DNA of 38,208 nt from Hyphomicrobiales bacterium (GCA_021775615.1 JAJFHL010000182.1:1-38208), one strand, 5' to 3'; shown: positions 1-8,680, numbered from the stretch's first letter. A program made the numbers and translations. The notes: generated from the letters alone by a model not told the origin.

Positions 1-107
1 GATCAGGAAAAGTGGATACCGGTTTTCCGTCCGATCCCGCTCTAAAACATGAGAAGCGATCACGTCTTATCGACTTAGGTGGTTCAACCTAAGTCGATCG
101 TGATCTA
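1..107 (+). repeat. Composite palindromic repeat, copy A (left end cut)
   Basis: This is one of five copies in the window of a roughly 110-bp intergenic element. The first module has the core GGAAAAGTGG...ACCGGTTTTCC closed by an outer stem GATC.../GATCCCGCT; its first bases lie outside the window. The second module is a larger palindrome running from GATCACG to CGTGATC, with inner arms CGACTTAGGT and ACCTAAGTCG around the loop GGTTCA. The other copies are at 20301-20413 and 29094-29204 (reverse) and 21298-21409 and 21410-21522 (forward). Confidence 0.85.
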
Positions 108-210
108 GCCTGCTGCGCGCCCCGGCCTTTCGCTTGCGTCTCGACAAGTCCGTCCGGCGGCGTATCATCACGTTGTGTTGCGGTCCGACCCCGGGCACGC
201 AGGAGAGCTT

Positions 211-960
211 ATGCGCCGGATTGAACCCGAGGACTGGTACCGCATCCGTCATGTGGGTGATGACGTTACCCATGTGGACGAGCCTCACATCGAGGAATTC
301 TATCGCTGCAACATCTGGCACGTGCGCGGCCGCGACCGCGATATGCTGGTCGACAGCGGCATGGGCGTGGTGAGCCTGCGCGAAAATGTACCGCAGGTCA
401 CGGAGAAGCCCTGCCTCGCGGTGGCCAGCCACACCCACTTCGACCACATCGGCTGCCACCACGAATTCACAGAACGGCTGGTGCACAAGGCGGAGGCCGA
501 TCTGCTCGCCGAACCGACCCGGGCCAATACGCTGGCCGACCCCTATGTGACCGACGAGATCTTCACCGCCCTGCCGCCGCAACCCTATCTCTCGGCCGAG
601 TATGCGGTGGCGAAGGCCCCGGCGACCCGGCTGGTCGAAGACGGCGACGTGATCGATCTCGGCGACCGCCATTTCGAGGTGATCCACACGCCGGGACATT
701 CACCTGGCGGCATCGCCTTGTGGGAAGCGGCGACCGGGATCCTGTTTTCCGGCGACATCGTCTATGACGGGCCCCTCATCGAGGACACCTACCACGCCGA
801 TGCGGCCGACTATCTCGCCAGCATGAAACGGCTTTTGGACGTGCCGGTGCGCATTGTCCATGGCGGCCATTTCCCGAGCTACGACCGCGACCGCCACCGG
901 GCCATCATCCGGGCCTGGCTTGACGAGAAAGACGCAGGGGTGAGCGCACCGCAAGGGTGA
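211..960 (+). CDS. MBL-fold metallo-hydrolase
   Basis: A 249-residue soluble metallo-beta-lactamase-fold hydrolase. The metal-binding signature HTHFDH is at residues 74-79, followed by the glyoxalase-II-like motifs HTPGHSPGG, SGDIVYDG and a late HGGHFPSY, so the full set of zinc ligands appears present. ATG 211 is preferred over an in-frame GTG at 175 because AGGAG lies just upstream at 201-205. It sits immediately downstream of repeat copy A and converges on the haem peroxidase gene. The substrate cannot be read from the sequence; glyoxalase II-like thioesterase or lactonase activity is possible. Confidence 0.85.
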   Translation: MRRIEPEDWYRIRHVGDDVTHVDEPHIEEFYRCNIWHVRGRDRDMLVDSGMGVVSLRENVPQVTEKPCLAVASHTHFDHIGCHHEFTERLVHKAEADLLAEPTRANTLADPYVTDEIFTALPPQPYLSAEYAVAKAPATRLVEDGDVIDLGDRHFEVIHTPGHSPGGIALWEAATGILFSGDIVYDGPLIEDTYHADAADYLASMKRLLDVPVRIVHGGHFPSYDRDRHRAIIRAWLDEKDAGVSAPQG

Positions 961-976
961 GATGCGCTCAAACGCG

Positions 977-2461
977 CTACTTTGCCGATGTCACGCGATC
1001 ATCGTCGTAGGAGCACGTCAGATCGCCGCGAACCTTGACCGATGCCCACTCCTCGTCCACGAAGTCGGCCACATGCCCCATGCCGAATGCCTTGCCGTTG
1101 TTGCCGAAACAGGGCTCGAACTCGGGATGATGCCACACCGAACCGGGATCGTTCTTCAACAATCGCATCAGGACCGTCGCCACAATGCGCCCGCCAACCT
1201 GACCGAGCTTGCCTTCCGCCGTTTCCGCCGCCTCCTGCAGGCAGTAGTACCAAAGCGGAATCTTATCGAGACCTGCGTCCCTGGTAGCCTGATCGCGGTC
1301 AATCGGCGTCAGCCCCATTGCGGCCGCGGCCATCTGACCGGAGGCGAGTTCAAATCCGAACCGATCGCGGTAGATGTTGCGATGCGGCAGTGACTTGGCT
1401 TCCGCCGCGGGAATAACGAGGTTCTGGTCGCCCATCACCATCTCGTCCGACACGAAGGGAAGATCGAACACTTCCTCACCGATTTCAGTTCCGATTGGCC
1501 GGGCCATCTGCGGGTCTACCTTGGCGCGATGGATATCGAACATGAAGCGCCAGTCGATATTGAATTGCTTGTCCTTCGGGCCGAAGGCAGGCAGGCCGAA
1601 TTCGTCGCCCTCCTGCTTGAAAAGGCCGACGCGAACATCCTTTGACATCTGATACTTGTTCTGCACCGTAGCGTGCCCGAAACGATAGGCGGCAACAGAG
1701 AACTCAACCGGTATGGGTGCGGTCTTGTCGGTAAAGGGTCTTGGATGCCTGTGGCGCTTCAGGAGCTGCAGAACTTCGTTGCAGACGCCGGGATCGACGA
1801 AGGCCGGCAGAAATTCGTGCAGCACAATCCACTGATAGTGCCAGCGGGTCAGCAGTTTCGCCAGCTGGGCCCTGTCTTCGTGCAGATGCTTGAAGCTCTT
1901 GTAGAGCTTGCCCTTCTTCTGAAGCTGGTTGAAGACAATGTTGTAGAAGCGGATCCACAATCCCTGTATCTGCGACACGATGGCGTTTTCGTCGTTGCGC
2001 GGGTCGCCGATCAGGGCGGTGCCATCGCAGTTCCTTGGCAGATCGAGCGCATTCTGCCTGGTGCCCATCAACAGAAAACCTCTGTGCAGGGCGGAATAGA
2101 GATGCGGGGTGCCGTCCGGCCCGGCGCCGAAAACACAATCAAGGTCGAGGCTGGGCGTGCGGACATTGGTGATCAGCTGGTGCCGGGCGTTACGGCCGAG
2201 TTCCGAGGATACATCGAGCGTGATGTCATGATCGATGAACTGGCCCAGGAAGGTCATGCCGGCGGGCACGTCACCCTGGGTATCGCGGCTCGAGCGCATG
2301 CTGCCCGCCAGTTTGGACAAGAGCTCGCGGGCGCGGTCGAGATCCGCAGGAAGCCTGATCGGATTTCCCGGCAAAACGCGGCCGAACACTGATCCGTCGG
2401 CGTCGCACAAATGCATTTGCAGTTTGTGCATGTTGGTGAGCAGGCCGTGTTTGTGTGTCAT
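977..2461 (-). CDS. Animal-type haem peroxidase family protein
   Basis: A 494-residue member of the animal haem peroxidase (peroxidase-cyclooxygenase) superfamily. The distal haem motif GQFIDHD is at residues 73-79 (candidate distal His78, with Asp79). GDPRNDEN carries the likely catalytic Arg155, and the proximal-haem motif AYRFGHATV has His263. These match the order seen in myeloperoxidase and peroxinectin-like proteins. The start MTHKHGLL is preceded by a GGGGG-type ribosome site; 67 further residues are open upstream but look unlike the family. No signal peptide or membrane segment is obvious from this start, whereas many relatives are secreted. It lies downstream of the 822-residue protein on the same strand. 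The oxidised substrate is unknown. Confidence 0.85.
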   Translation of the reverse strand: MTHKHGLLTNMHKLQMHLCDADGSVFGRVLPGNPIRLPADLDRARELLSKLAGSMRSSRDTQGDVPAGMTFLGQFIDHDITLDVSSELGRNARHQLITNVRTPSLDLDCVFGAGPDGTPHLYSALHRGFLLMGTRQNALDLPRNCDGTALIGDPRNDENAIVSQIQGLWIRFYNIVFNQLQKKGKLYKSFKHLHEDRAQLAKLLTRWHYQWIVLHEFLPAFVDPGVCNEVLQLLKRHRHPRPFTDKTAPIPVEFSVAAYRFGHATVQNKYQMSKDVRVGLFKQEGDEFGLPAFGPKDKQFNIDWRFMFDIHRAKVDPQMARPIGTEIGEEVFDLPFVSDEMVMGDQNLVIPAAEAKSLPHRNIYRDRFGFELASGQMAAAAMGLTPIDRDQATRDAGLDKIPLWYYCLQEAAETAEGKLGQVGGRIVATVLMRLLKNDPGSVWHHPEFEPCFGNNGKAFGMGHVADFVDEEWASVKVRGDLTCSYDDDRVTSAK

Positions 2462-2704
2462 TTTCAACCCCCGTGGTGACAGGGTGCCGGCCGCCGCCCG
2501 CGCGCTCGCGCAAGCCCCGGGCCGGTCCCTATGAAGCGTGAATGAGATGAAGATGCCGGAAGCATCCGCATCTACGAGAGGCAGGCTAGGGCAAGGTCGT
2601 GACGTAATTTTGTCGTCAGTGGACGGATCAAGGGAAAAGTCTTGGCATGGCCGGGGAACCACTCGCGTCCTGCGTGATCTGGATGATTCCGCTGGTGAAG
2701 CGCT

Positions 2705-5173
2705 CTAGTCTTCAAGCCAGATCCGAAGCTCGGCTATTGTTCGAAACCTACCGGCAAGGTAACTCCCCTTTATGCAGATCCTGTCGCTGCGAAAGTGACC
2801 GACCTGAATGCTCTGCGATGGGCGCGGTGACGGCTGTTCGCCCTGCGCCCCGACTTCTTCTCTCCTGCTTTCGTCTTCCAATATGGTCGGCTGCCATTCG
2901 GCAGGCCAGGACAGATAAGCTTCGGATAGATTCTGGACGAGCCGGCGCCACAGGACGATGTCGTTTCGAGATTTCGATCCATCGGTTCGAGACCTCAACT
3001 TGTAAATATGCCCCAAGGTGAATTCCCATCGCACAAAGCCGCTTTGACACGAAATGTGCCCAACAACGTCCTCATCCGCGTAGGCGGCATCAAACCCCGG
3101 ACCGCTGTGGTGGGGTCGCTTGTGATCAAGCTTCGCAGGGAAAGTGGACGCCAATCCATCATCGCGAACGAGGTAGCTGACCTTGGTTGCCTGGCCGGAC
3201 TGAAGGGCGCTCGCCGACGGCGTCATGGTTTCGTTCGTAAGTATTCCCTGAAGCTGAAGGTCCGTTTCAACAGATGTTTCTGGGCCCTGCACAAATGTCC
3301 ATCGATGCGTTCTCTCGTCGGCGGCTGCGCCCTCGCCTTCGAGAGGCACAGCGTCGAACCAACCGGCCGATATGCCTTTTTGTCTCCCCGGTTGCCCGGC
3401 GTCCGCGTCCCAGAGATTCAAGTCCGACTGATATCTCAGGCGGGCATGCCATTTTCCATGTAACCACCCGCCGCAAATGCGGACATGTGCGGGTTCGCAT
3501 CCCGTCCGGCCGGTTTCGGGCCACACAGTGAACACATCAAAAACGAACTCCTTGATCCTGCACCACGTTTCGAAAGACATGACATCGAAAGTGCTGGCCG
3601 CGTGTTTGGCGCGTAGCGCGGCGGAGACGTTCAAATCCACATGCCACTCGGGCGCCAGAATAGCGTTCTTGATTTCGCAAATGGCTTTGACACACAGTTC
3701 ATATCTGAACCCGCCGTCGGAATATTCGAAGACCATCCAGTCATCAGGATTGTCCATGGCGCCGGTCTGGCGCCCCGCAAGATGCTCTGATGCCGATCCA
3801 AGATGCTTCATCTGCTGCCCGGTGAGCGTGTTTAGTACCGTCGCAGCGTCCATATCGATCCGCCAGCAACCGACTTCGCGTATTGCCCTGCCTCGCCTGG
3901 CTACAAAGTCAGGCGGCGTGTCGTCGAATATGGAAGCCTCGAAGCTGGCCTTGCGGCCGGACTCCGATTCCAGATCTGAAAAGAGCGTCATCGTGAGGGT
4001 ATCGATGCTCGCCTTCTTGAAGATACGGACGGGGTAAGAAATCCTGGCGATGCGGGGAAGCGCACGCTGCTCTACGAAACCGGACTCTTCGCGAAGGATC
4101 GGAATTTCCGTTGCTTCGCCGAGCGCGGAAAAGCTGTCGATGACGGCCTCCTGCAGCCTTTGATCGACGGCTGGAGGGATTTCAGTGTTCTGGAACATTC
4201 CGCGCAGAGTGGAATACTTGATCAGCGGAAACTTTCGCGGATCGACTCCATCGCGAACCCTGAAATCCGCCAGCCCCGATGGAGGATATTCTGTCTTAAC
4301 CCGCCAAGTATACGGCATTGAAGACATGTCAAATGGTCCTTGCACCAGAAACTCAGGAACGAGAATTTCGTGGTCGACATATAGAAACAGCCACCTCGAA
4401 AGGCCGGATTCTCCTTTCTCTGCTGCCAGTCTCCTGGGAATCAACGCGCGCCGACCATCGGAGCTGCGAAAGGCGGGCCCCACCGGCGCCGTACCGACCG
4501 TCGGCACGTCCAGAGCAGTCAGAACTTCGGCAATGTCAAAGTCGTGCACCAGCTCAAAAGGCGCTGGCGCCGGCATGTTGAGCGGGGGGATATCCAGCAT
4601 CACCAGATCGTTGAAATTCTGCACATCCACGCTGCCGGGCGCGTTGCCGGAGCGATCGGGTCGCAGAGGTGTAAACACACGATAGAAATCGTCGGACCAG
4701 CGCCCGTTCAACCAGCCACCCTGACAGCCGACCGAACTCGCAGCCTGTCCCGTCTCTCCAGTTTCAGGCCAGCAACCGAAGGCGACTTGCAAAAAATCGT
4801 CGACCCTTCGCCACTGGCCGTATGACAGGTGTTGCTGCTGTGCACCTGTGCGCTGAAACCAGATTCTGGCGGACCGGCCATAATCCATCCGCCACACAAG
4901 GGGCCTGCGCCTGGCGGTGACGCTGTGTGGACGGCGCAGACGTTGCTGCACGAACAGCGGACACTGAAACTGCCGGTCCGCATATTCAAATAGGAGCCAT
5001 CTGCAGTTTGGCAGATCCGGCAGGGCGCCCGAGTCATCGGCGCGCACGTCGGAAACATAACGTATCGACTGGCCCCGACCGCGGTCGTGGATCGCCGGCG
5101 CCGGTGCGGCATCGAACGATAGGCCGGGGCCACCCCGTTCGCCGCTTATGTAATCGGATATTCTGCGCCACAT
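2705..5173 (-). CDS. Large modular protein of unknown function
   Basis: A protein of 822 residues that I do not recognise. It contains divergent internal repeats. A unit at about 57-160 has RWLLFEYADRQF, then WRRVDDFLQVAFGCWPETGETG and GGWLNGRW. A second at about 477-576 has WMVFEYSDGGF, then WCRIKEFVFDVFTVWPETGRTG and GGWLHGKW. A third, weaker unit at 713-760 has VRWEFTLGHIY, then LWRRLVQNLSEAYLSWPAEW. A partial unit lies near 260-290 (RWLFLYVDHEI). No signal peptide, membrane helix or catalytic motif was seen. The repeats suggest tandem beta-rich domains, by inference only. The start ATG has no clear ribosome site. Its only same-strand neighbour downstream is the haem peroxidase, 243 bp away. 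Confidence 0.7.
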   Translation of the reverse strand: MWRRISDYISGERGGPGLSFDAAPAPAIHDRGRGQSIRYVSDVRADDSGALPDLPNCRWLLFEYADRQFQCPLFVQQRLRRPHSVTARRRPLVWRMDYGRSARIWFQRTGAQQQHLSYGQWRRVDDFLQVAFGCWPETGETGQAASSVGCQGGWLNGRWSDDFYRVFTPLRPDRSGNAPGSVDVQNFNDLVMLDIPPLNMPAPAPFELVHDFDIAEVLTALDVPTVGTAPVGPAFRSSDGRRALIPRRLAAEKGESGLSRWLFLYVDHEILVPEFLVQGPFDMSSMPYTWRVKTEYPPSGLADFRVRDGVDPRKFPLIKYSTLRGMFQNTEIPPAVDQRLQEAVIDSFSALGEATEIPILREESGFVEQRALPRIARISYPVRIFKKASIDTLTMTLFSDLESESGRKASFEASIFDDTPPDFVARRGRAIREVGCWRIDMDAATVLNTLTGQQMKHLGSASEHLAGRQTGAMDNPDDWMVFEYSDGGFRYELCVKAICEIKNAILAPEWHVDLNVSAALRAKHAASTFDVMSFETWCRIKEFVFDVFTVWPETGRTGCEPAHVRICGGWLHGKWHARLRYQSDLNLWDADAGQPGRQKGISAGWFDAVPLEGEGAAADERTHRWTFVQGPETSVETDLQLQGILTNETMTPSASALQSGQATKVSYLVRDDGLASTFPAKLDHKRPHHSGPGFDAAYADEDVVGHISCQSGFVRWEFTLGHIYKLRSRTDGSKSRNDIVLWRRLVQNLSEAYLSWPAEWQPTILEDESRREEVGAQGEQPSPRPSQSIQVGHFRSDRICIKGSYLAGRFRTIAELRIWLED

Positions 5174-5250
5174 GTGAGCACGCCATCGCTGTTACACCGG
5201 ATGGATGCGATCATACATTTCAGCACTTAAGATTCCGCAACTTCCGCGTG

Positions 5251-5268
5251 CCCGCGCTCCAGCGCGGG
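5251..5268. terminator. GC-rich hairpin downstream of glycosyltransferase gene
   Basis: CCCGCGCT and AGCGCGGG form an 8-bp perfect inverted repeat about 20 bp past the stop codon of the minus-strand gene ending at 5289. No U-tract follows on either strand, so a terminator role is only suggested by position. Confidence 0.35.
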
Positions 5269-5288
5269 ACTTGCGTTCGCAATGATCA

Positions 5289-5891
5289 TCAGACGTGGAA
5301 AGCCGACGGCGCGCGGCGCCATTCGCGGTAATCGTCGGCAGTATCGACATCGGCCAGTTCGCGCAGCAGCGCCACCCGGCAGTCGTTCAGATTGGCAAGC
5401 GTGTCCCTGAGCGTGTGTTCGCTTGACCAGCGCACACCGGCGAATGGCCTGGGGACGCGTGGGGAGCGCTTGAGGCCAATAAGCCAGTAGCCGCCGTCAG
5501 GGGCCGGGCCGAGCACCGCATCGTGGCTCCCTAGTGCTGTGAATGCGACGGCGATGTCGGATGGCTCGATGCCTGGAATGTCGCTGCCGATGATCACCAC
5601 CGGCCCCGGCGGCAGTCGTTCGAACAGGCGCCCCATGCGGGCGCCGAGATCTCCGGGCCCCTGCGGCACGAGACCGTCGCAAGTGGGCCACACCGGCGAC
5701 CAGACCGACCTGTCCGGCGTGACTCCCAGCAGGGTTCGCCAGCGCGAATCACCGTCGAGGCGGCGCACGGTGCGGGCCAGCATTGAGCGGTAGAAACCGG
5801 TCGCCGCGCCGACGCCGATGGTGCTGGCCAGCCGGGTCTTCACCTGACCCGCAACCGGCGCCTTGACCATGATGACGAGCGTTCGCGTCAC
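5289..5891 (-). CDS. TIGR04282-type glycosyltransferase (DUF2064)
   Basis: A 200-residue protein with a nucleotide-diphospho-sugar transferase-like fold. It begins TRTLVIMVKAPVAGQVKTRL and carries VVIIGSDIPG and GPAPDGGYWLIGL, the hallmark segments of the TIGR04282/DUF2064 family. I place the start at GTG 5891; the 49 residues open upstream overlap the preceding gene and are unlike the family. Its start lies 13 bases after the stop of the TIGR04283-type glycosyltransferase, so the two are very likely one transcript. In many bacteria these families occur side by side and are linked by name to arsenosugar biosynthesis, but no arsenic gene is visible here. The acceptor is unknown. Confidence 0.8.
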   Translation of the reverse strand: MTRTLVIMVKAPVAGQVKTRLASTIGVGAATGFYRSMLARTVRRLDGDSRWRTLLGVTPDRSVWSPVWPTCDGLVPQGPGDLGARMGRLFERLPPGPVVIIGSDIPGIEPSDIAVAFTALGSHDAVLGPAPDGGYWLIGLKRSPRVPRPFAGVRWSSEHTLRDTLANLNDCRVALLRELADVDTADDYREWRRAPSAFHV

Positions 5892-5904
5892 GGAGCGCCG
5901 TGGG

Positions 5905-6609
5905 TCACGCGTTGTAGATGCGCGACAGGACCTGCGGCGGCACCCGCAGATAATAAAGGGTGAGGCAGAATATGTTGCGCGCCGCACGGGCGAAAAATCC
6001 GTCGCGGCTGTAGCGCTCCGCGCTGGTGAGAGCCACATGCCTGAGAAACGTCATGCGGCGGCGGCCGATGCGGCCGACAATATCGACGTCTTCCATCAGC
6101 GGGATCTGGGCATAGCCGCCGACTTCGTCGTAGAGCCGGCGCGACATGATCAGGCCCTGATCACCGTATGGCAAGGCGAAGACGGCGCAACGCACAGCCA
6201 CGGACCGCTCGATCCAGCGCGCCTTCATGCCGGTGGCGTTAAGCTTGAAGCGGAAACATGCGGCGCGCTTGATGTCGCCCTCGGCCATTGCCGCGTCGAT
6301 GAATTCGTGAACCTCGCGCTCCCATCCGGCCTCGAGTTCGGTATCGGCATGCAGGAACAAAAACCAGTCGCCGCGGGCGGCACCGGCGCCTTCAGCCAGT
6401 TGCAGGCCTCGTCCCTTTCGCGCATGGATGACGTTGCAGCCCGCTTCTTCCGCGACGGCCACGGTTTCATCGCTCGAGCCGCCGTCGACAACCACCACGT
6501 CCTTCACCAGGCCCGAAACGGCGCCGGGCACGACGGCTGCGAGGCTGCGGGCCAGGGAGCGGTCCGCATTCAGGGTTGGAATCACGACGCTGAGCATGGG
6601 ACGGCACAT
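5905..6609 (-). CDS. TIGR04283-type family 2 glycosyltransferase
   Basis: A GT2-family transferase of about 234 residues. Near the N-terminus are LSVVIPTLNADRSL and VVVVDGGSSDETV, the nucleotide-sugar-binding face, followed by GDWFLFLHADTEL, where the DxD-like HADT binds metal. PLMEDVDIVGRIGRR is the typical (E)D segment, and a hydrophobic C-terminal part contains FCLTLYYLRVPP. The name arsenosugar biosynthesis glycosyltransferase used for TIGR04283 is not supported by the context here. Starts at 6633, 6609 and 6597 are all in frame; 6609 has a weak AGGCTGG upstream. It is co-directional with the DUF2064-type gene and divergent from the radical SAM gene, with an SOS-like box between them. Confidence 0.8.
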   Translation of the reverse strand: MCRPMLSVVIPTLNADRSLARSLAAVVPGAVSGLVKDVVVVDGGSSDETVAVAEEAGCNVIHARKGRGLQLAEGAGAARGDWFLFLHADTELEAGWEREVHEFIDAAMAEGDIKRAACFRFKLNATGMKARWIERSVAVRCAVFALPYGDQGLIMSRRLYDEVGGYAQIPLMEDVDIVGRIGRRRMTFLRHVALTSAERYSRDGFFARAARNIFCLTLYYLRVPPQVLSRIYNA

Positions 6610-6655
6610 TACCAGCCTGCCATTGAGAAACAAGTGGGCCTCTTTTCACATTTTT

Positions 6656-6670
6656 GTTCTTGTTTTGTTC
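6656..6670 (+). promoter_or_regulatory. Putative LexA (SOS) box, GTTC-N7-GTTC
   Basis: The sequence GTTCTTGTTTTGTTC exactly fits the direct-repeat SOS operator GTTC-N7-GTTC established for alphaproteobacterial LexA. It ends 25 bp before the ATG of the radical SAM gene (6696) and lies 46 bp upstream of the divergent glycosyltransferase start, a good position for repression. Binding is inferred, and no lexA gene is in the window. Confidence 0.65.
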
Positions 6671-6695
6671 GCATTCGTCACCTAAATTCCATGCC

Positions 6696-7832
6696 ATGGA
6701 ACAAAAGCGCGACATGCCCCATTTGCACCCGGATTCACGGGTCGATTTCAGCTCGGAGGAAACACTCGTTCCCGAAGCGTTCCGGCGTGGGCGCGGGGCG
6801 CGCTCCAACCTGTCGGGCCGTTTCGAGACCCTTGCCCGCACGCCCTTTGATGACGGCTGGCAGGGCCTGGAAAGCCTGCCCGCGTTCAAGACGCAGGTGA
6901 CGGTCGAAAAGCCGAAAAAGATCATCACCAGGAACCAGTCGCCGGATATTTCGTTTGACCGCTCGATCAACGCCTATCGCGGATGCGAGCATGGCTGCAG
7001 CTATTGTTTCGCACGGCCGACCCACGCCTATATGGGGCTGTCGCCGGGGCTCGACTTCGAAAGCAAACTGTTCGCCAAGGCGGGCGCGGCGGAATTGCTG
7101 GAGCGCGAGCTCGCCGACCCATCCTATGTGCCGCAAACCATCGCCATGGGCACCAATACGGACCCCTACCAGCCGATCGAGCGGCGTTTTCGCATCACCC
7201 GTTCAGTGCTCGAAGTGCTCGAAAGGTTCGGTCACCCGGTGGGCATTGTCACCAAATCGTCCCTTGTGGTGCGCGACCTCGATATTCTTTCGCGCATGGC
7301 CGAGAAAGGGCTGGTCAAGGTGGCGCTTTCGGTCACCACGCTCGACGCCAAGCTGTCGCGCGCCATGGAACCGCGCGCCAGCACGCCGGAGAAGCGGCTG
7401 AAGGCGCTTGAAATGCTGAGCGCGGCCGGCGTCCCGAGCGCCGTCATGTTCGCACCGATCATCCCTGCCCTCAACGACCAGGAGATGGAAGAGGTGCTGA
7501 AAAGCGCGGCACAGGCCGGCGCGGCGGAAGCGGGATATGTTCTCCTGCGCCTGCCGCTGGAGGTGCGCGACCTGTTCCGGGAATGGCTGATGACCGAGGT
7601 CCCCGACCGGGCGGGACATGTACTCTCGCTGATGCGCTCCATGCGCGACGGCAAGGACTATGACGCCACCTGGGGCCGCCGCATGCGCGGCACCGGCCCC
7701 TATGCCTGGACCATCGGCCGGCGCTTTGAAATCGCCGCCAAGCGCCTCGGCCTCAATAAGATTAAGGCCAAACTCACCACCGAACACTTTTCCCGCGCGC
7801 ATGTGAAAGGCACGCAGATGGAGCTGTTCTGA
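6696..7832 (+). CDS. PA0069-family radical SAM protein (SplB-related)
   Basis: A 378-residue radical SAM protein. The [4Fe-4S] motif GCEHGCSYC gives Cys97, Cys101 and Cys104 (CxxxCxxC), and the protein contains the family-typical ARPTHAYMG, AMGTNTDPYQPIE and VTKSSLVVRDLDIL. This pattern matches the PA0069 group of the SplB/COG1533 superfamily. Relatives include spore photoproduct lyase, but this group has no established reaction that I know of. ATG 6696 was chosen because the 14 residues open before it contain the SOS-like box. The box and the neighbouring DNA-maintenance genes (rnhB, ccrM, mutY) make a role in DNA damage response plausible, as inference. Confidence 0.85.
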   Translation: MEQKRDMPHLHPDSRVDFSSEETLVPEAFRRGRGARSNLSGRFETLARTPFDDGWQGLESLPAFKTQVTVEKPKKIITRNQSPDISFDRSINAYRGCEHGCSYCFARPTHAYMGLSPGLDFESKLFAKAGAAELLERELADPSYVPQTIAMGTNTDPYQPIERRFRITRSVLEVLERFGHPVGIVTKSSLVVRDLDILSRMAEKGLVKVALSVTTLDAKLSRAMEPRASTPEKRLKALEMLSAAGVPSAVMFAPIIPALNDQEMEEVLKSAAQAGAAEAGYVLLRLPLEVRDLFREWLMTEVPDRAGHVLSLMRSMRDGKDYDATWGRRMRGTGPYAWTIGRRFEIAAKRLGLNKIKAKLTTEHFSRAHVKGTQMELF

Positions 7833-7864
7833 GTTTGAGATTGCCGTTCTGCACTGTCTGCCAT

Positions 7865-7970
7865 CCCGGCCTTGAGCCGGGGTCCATGAGCGACACCGCA
7901 AAGGCGTGCCATGTGGCCCCTGGATCCCGGACAGCTCGCTTTGCCGGCGAAATCGAAGATTTCGGGCAAA
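7865..7970. repeat. Multi-hairpin intergenic repeat of alphaproteobacterial type
   Basis: The spacer before rnhB holds CCCGGC-CTTGA-GCCGGG (7865-7881), the motif pair GGGTCCA/TGGATCCC, and a long hairpin at 7940-7970 with stem TTTGCC + CGAAATC, loop GAA and a two-base bulge. The CCGGGGTCCATG...CCTGGATCCCGG pattern resembles a dispersed intergenic element that recurs in many Rhizobiales genomes, judged from memory. Only one copy is visible here. The first hairpin might also end transcription of the radical SAM gene. Confidence 0.6.
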
Positions 7971-8056
7971 CCGACTTCCGGGAAGACAATGGGTAGGTGT
8001 GAGTGAAACGTCTCCTCTGGTTGTAAGCCGCGGGCGGCTGTTTCACACTCCGGCCC

Positions 8057-8680
8057 ATGAGCGATTCGAACGGGCCCGACTTTTCACGGGAACTGGAGGC
8101 GAGAGAAGACGGCCTTTGGCCGGTTGCCGGCGTCGATGAAGCCGGGCGCGGTCCCTGGGCCGGCCCCGTGGTGGCGGCAGCCGTCATTCTGGATCCGGAC
8201 GCCGTACCGGAAGGGCTCAACGATTCCAAGAAACTGACCGCGGCGTCCCGCGACCGGCTCTATGGTGAAATTACCGGCTCGGCCGTGTGCACCTGCATCG
8301 CCGGAACGGTAGACCGCATCGACCGCGACAATATTCTGGCGGCAACATTGTGGGCCATGGCCCAGGCGGTCGACGTGCTGGCCCCTGCCCCGCAACTGGT
8401 CCTGGTCGACGGCAACAAGCTGCCGCCGCTTGCCTGCGCCGCGCGGGCAGTCGTCAAAGGTGATGGCCTGAGCCTCTCCATCGCCGCGGCGTCCATCATC
8501 GCCAAAGTCACCCGCGACCGCATCATGGCCGAGCTCGCCGACCGCCATCCGGGCTACGGCTGGGAACGCAACAAGGGCTATGGCACCCGCGAGCACGCCG
8601 ATGCACTTGCGGAACTTGGACCTACGCCGCATCACAGGCGTTCGTTCAAGCCGATCCGCGAGCTTCTCGCAGAGACTTGA
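8057..8680 (+). CDS. rnhB: Ribonuclease HII
   Basis: A 207-residue RNase HII that cleaves RNA in RNA-DNA hybrids and removes single ribonucleotides misincorporated in DNA. The N-terminal catalytic motif VAGVDEAGRGPWAGPV holds Asp27 and Glu28. The later acidic residues are in LVLVDGN (Asp118) and VTRDRIM (Asp154), and the C-terminal part has the characteristic HPGYGWERNKGYGTREH. Length and motif order are normal for the family. ATG 8057 has no strong ribosome site. It lies between the radical SAM gene and ccrM on the same strand, an order I recall from other alphaproteobacteria. Confidence 0.96.
   Translation: MSDSNGPDFSRELEAREDGLWPVAGVDEAGRGPWAGPVVAAAVILDPDAVPEGLNDSKKLTAASRDRLYGEITGSAVCTCIAGTVDRIDRDNILAATLWAMAQAVDVLAPAPQLVLVDGNKLPPLACAARAVVKGDGLSLSIAAASIIAKVTRDRIMAELADRHPGYGWERNKGYGTREHADALAELGPTPHHRRSFKPIRELLAET

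Noticed and set aside
175-210. Longer start (GTG 175) for the first MBL-fold gene
   Set aside because: ATG 211 has an AGGAG ribosome site just upstream and no family sequence precedes it.
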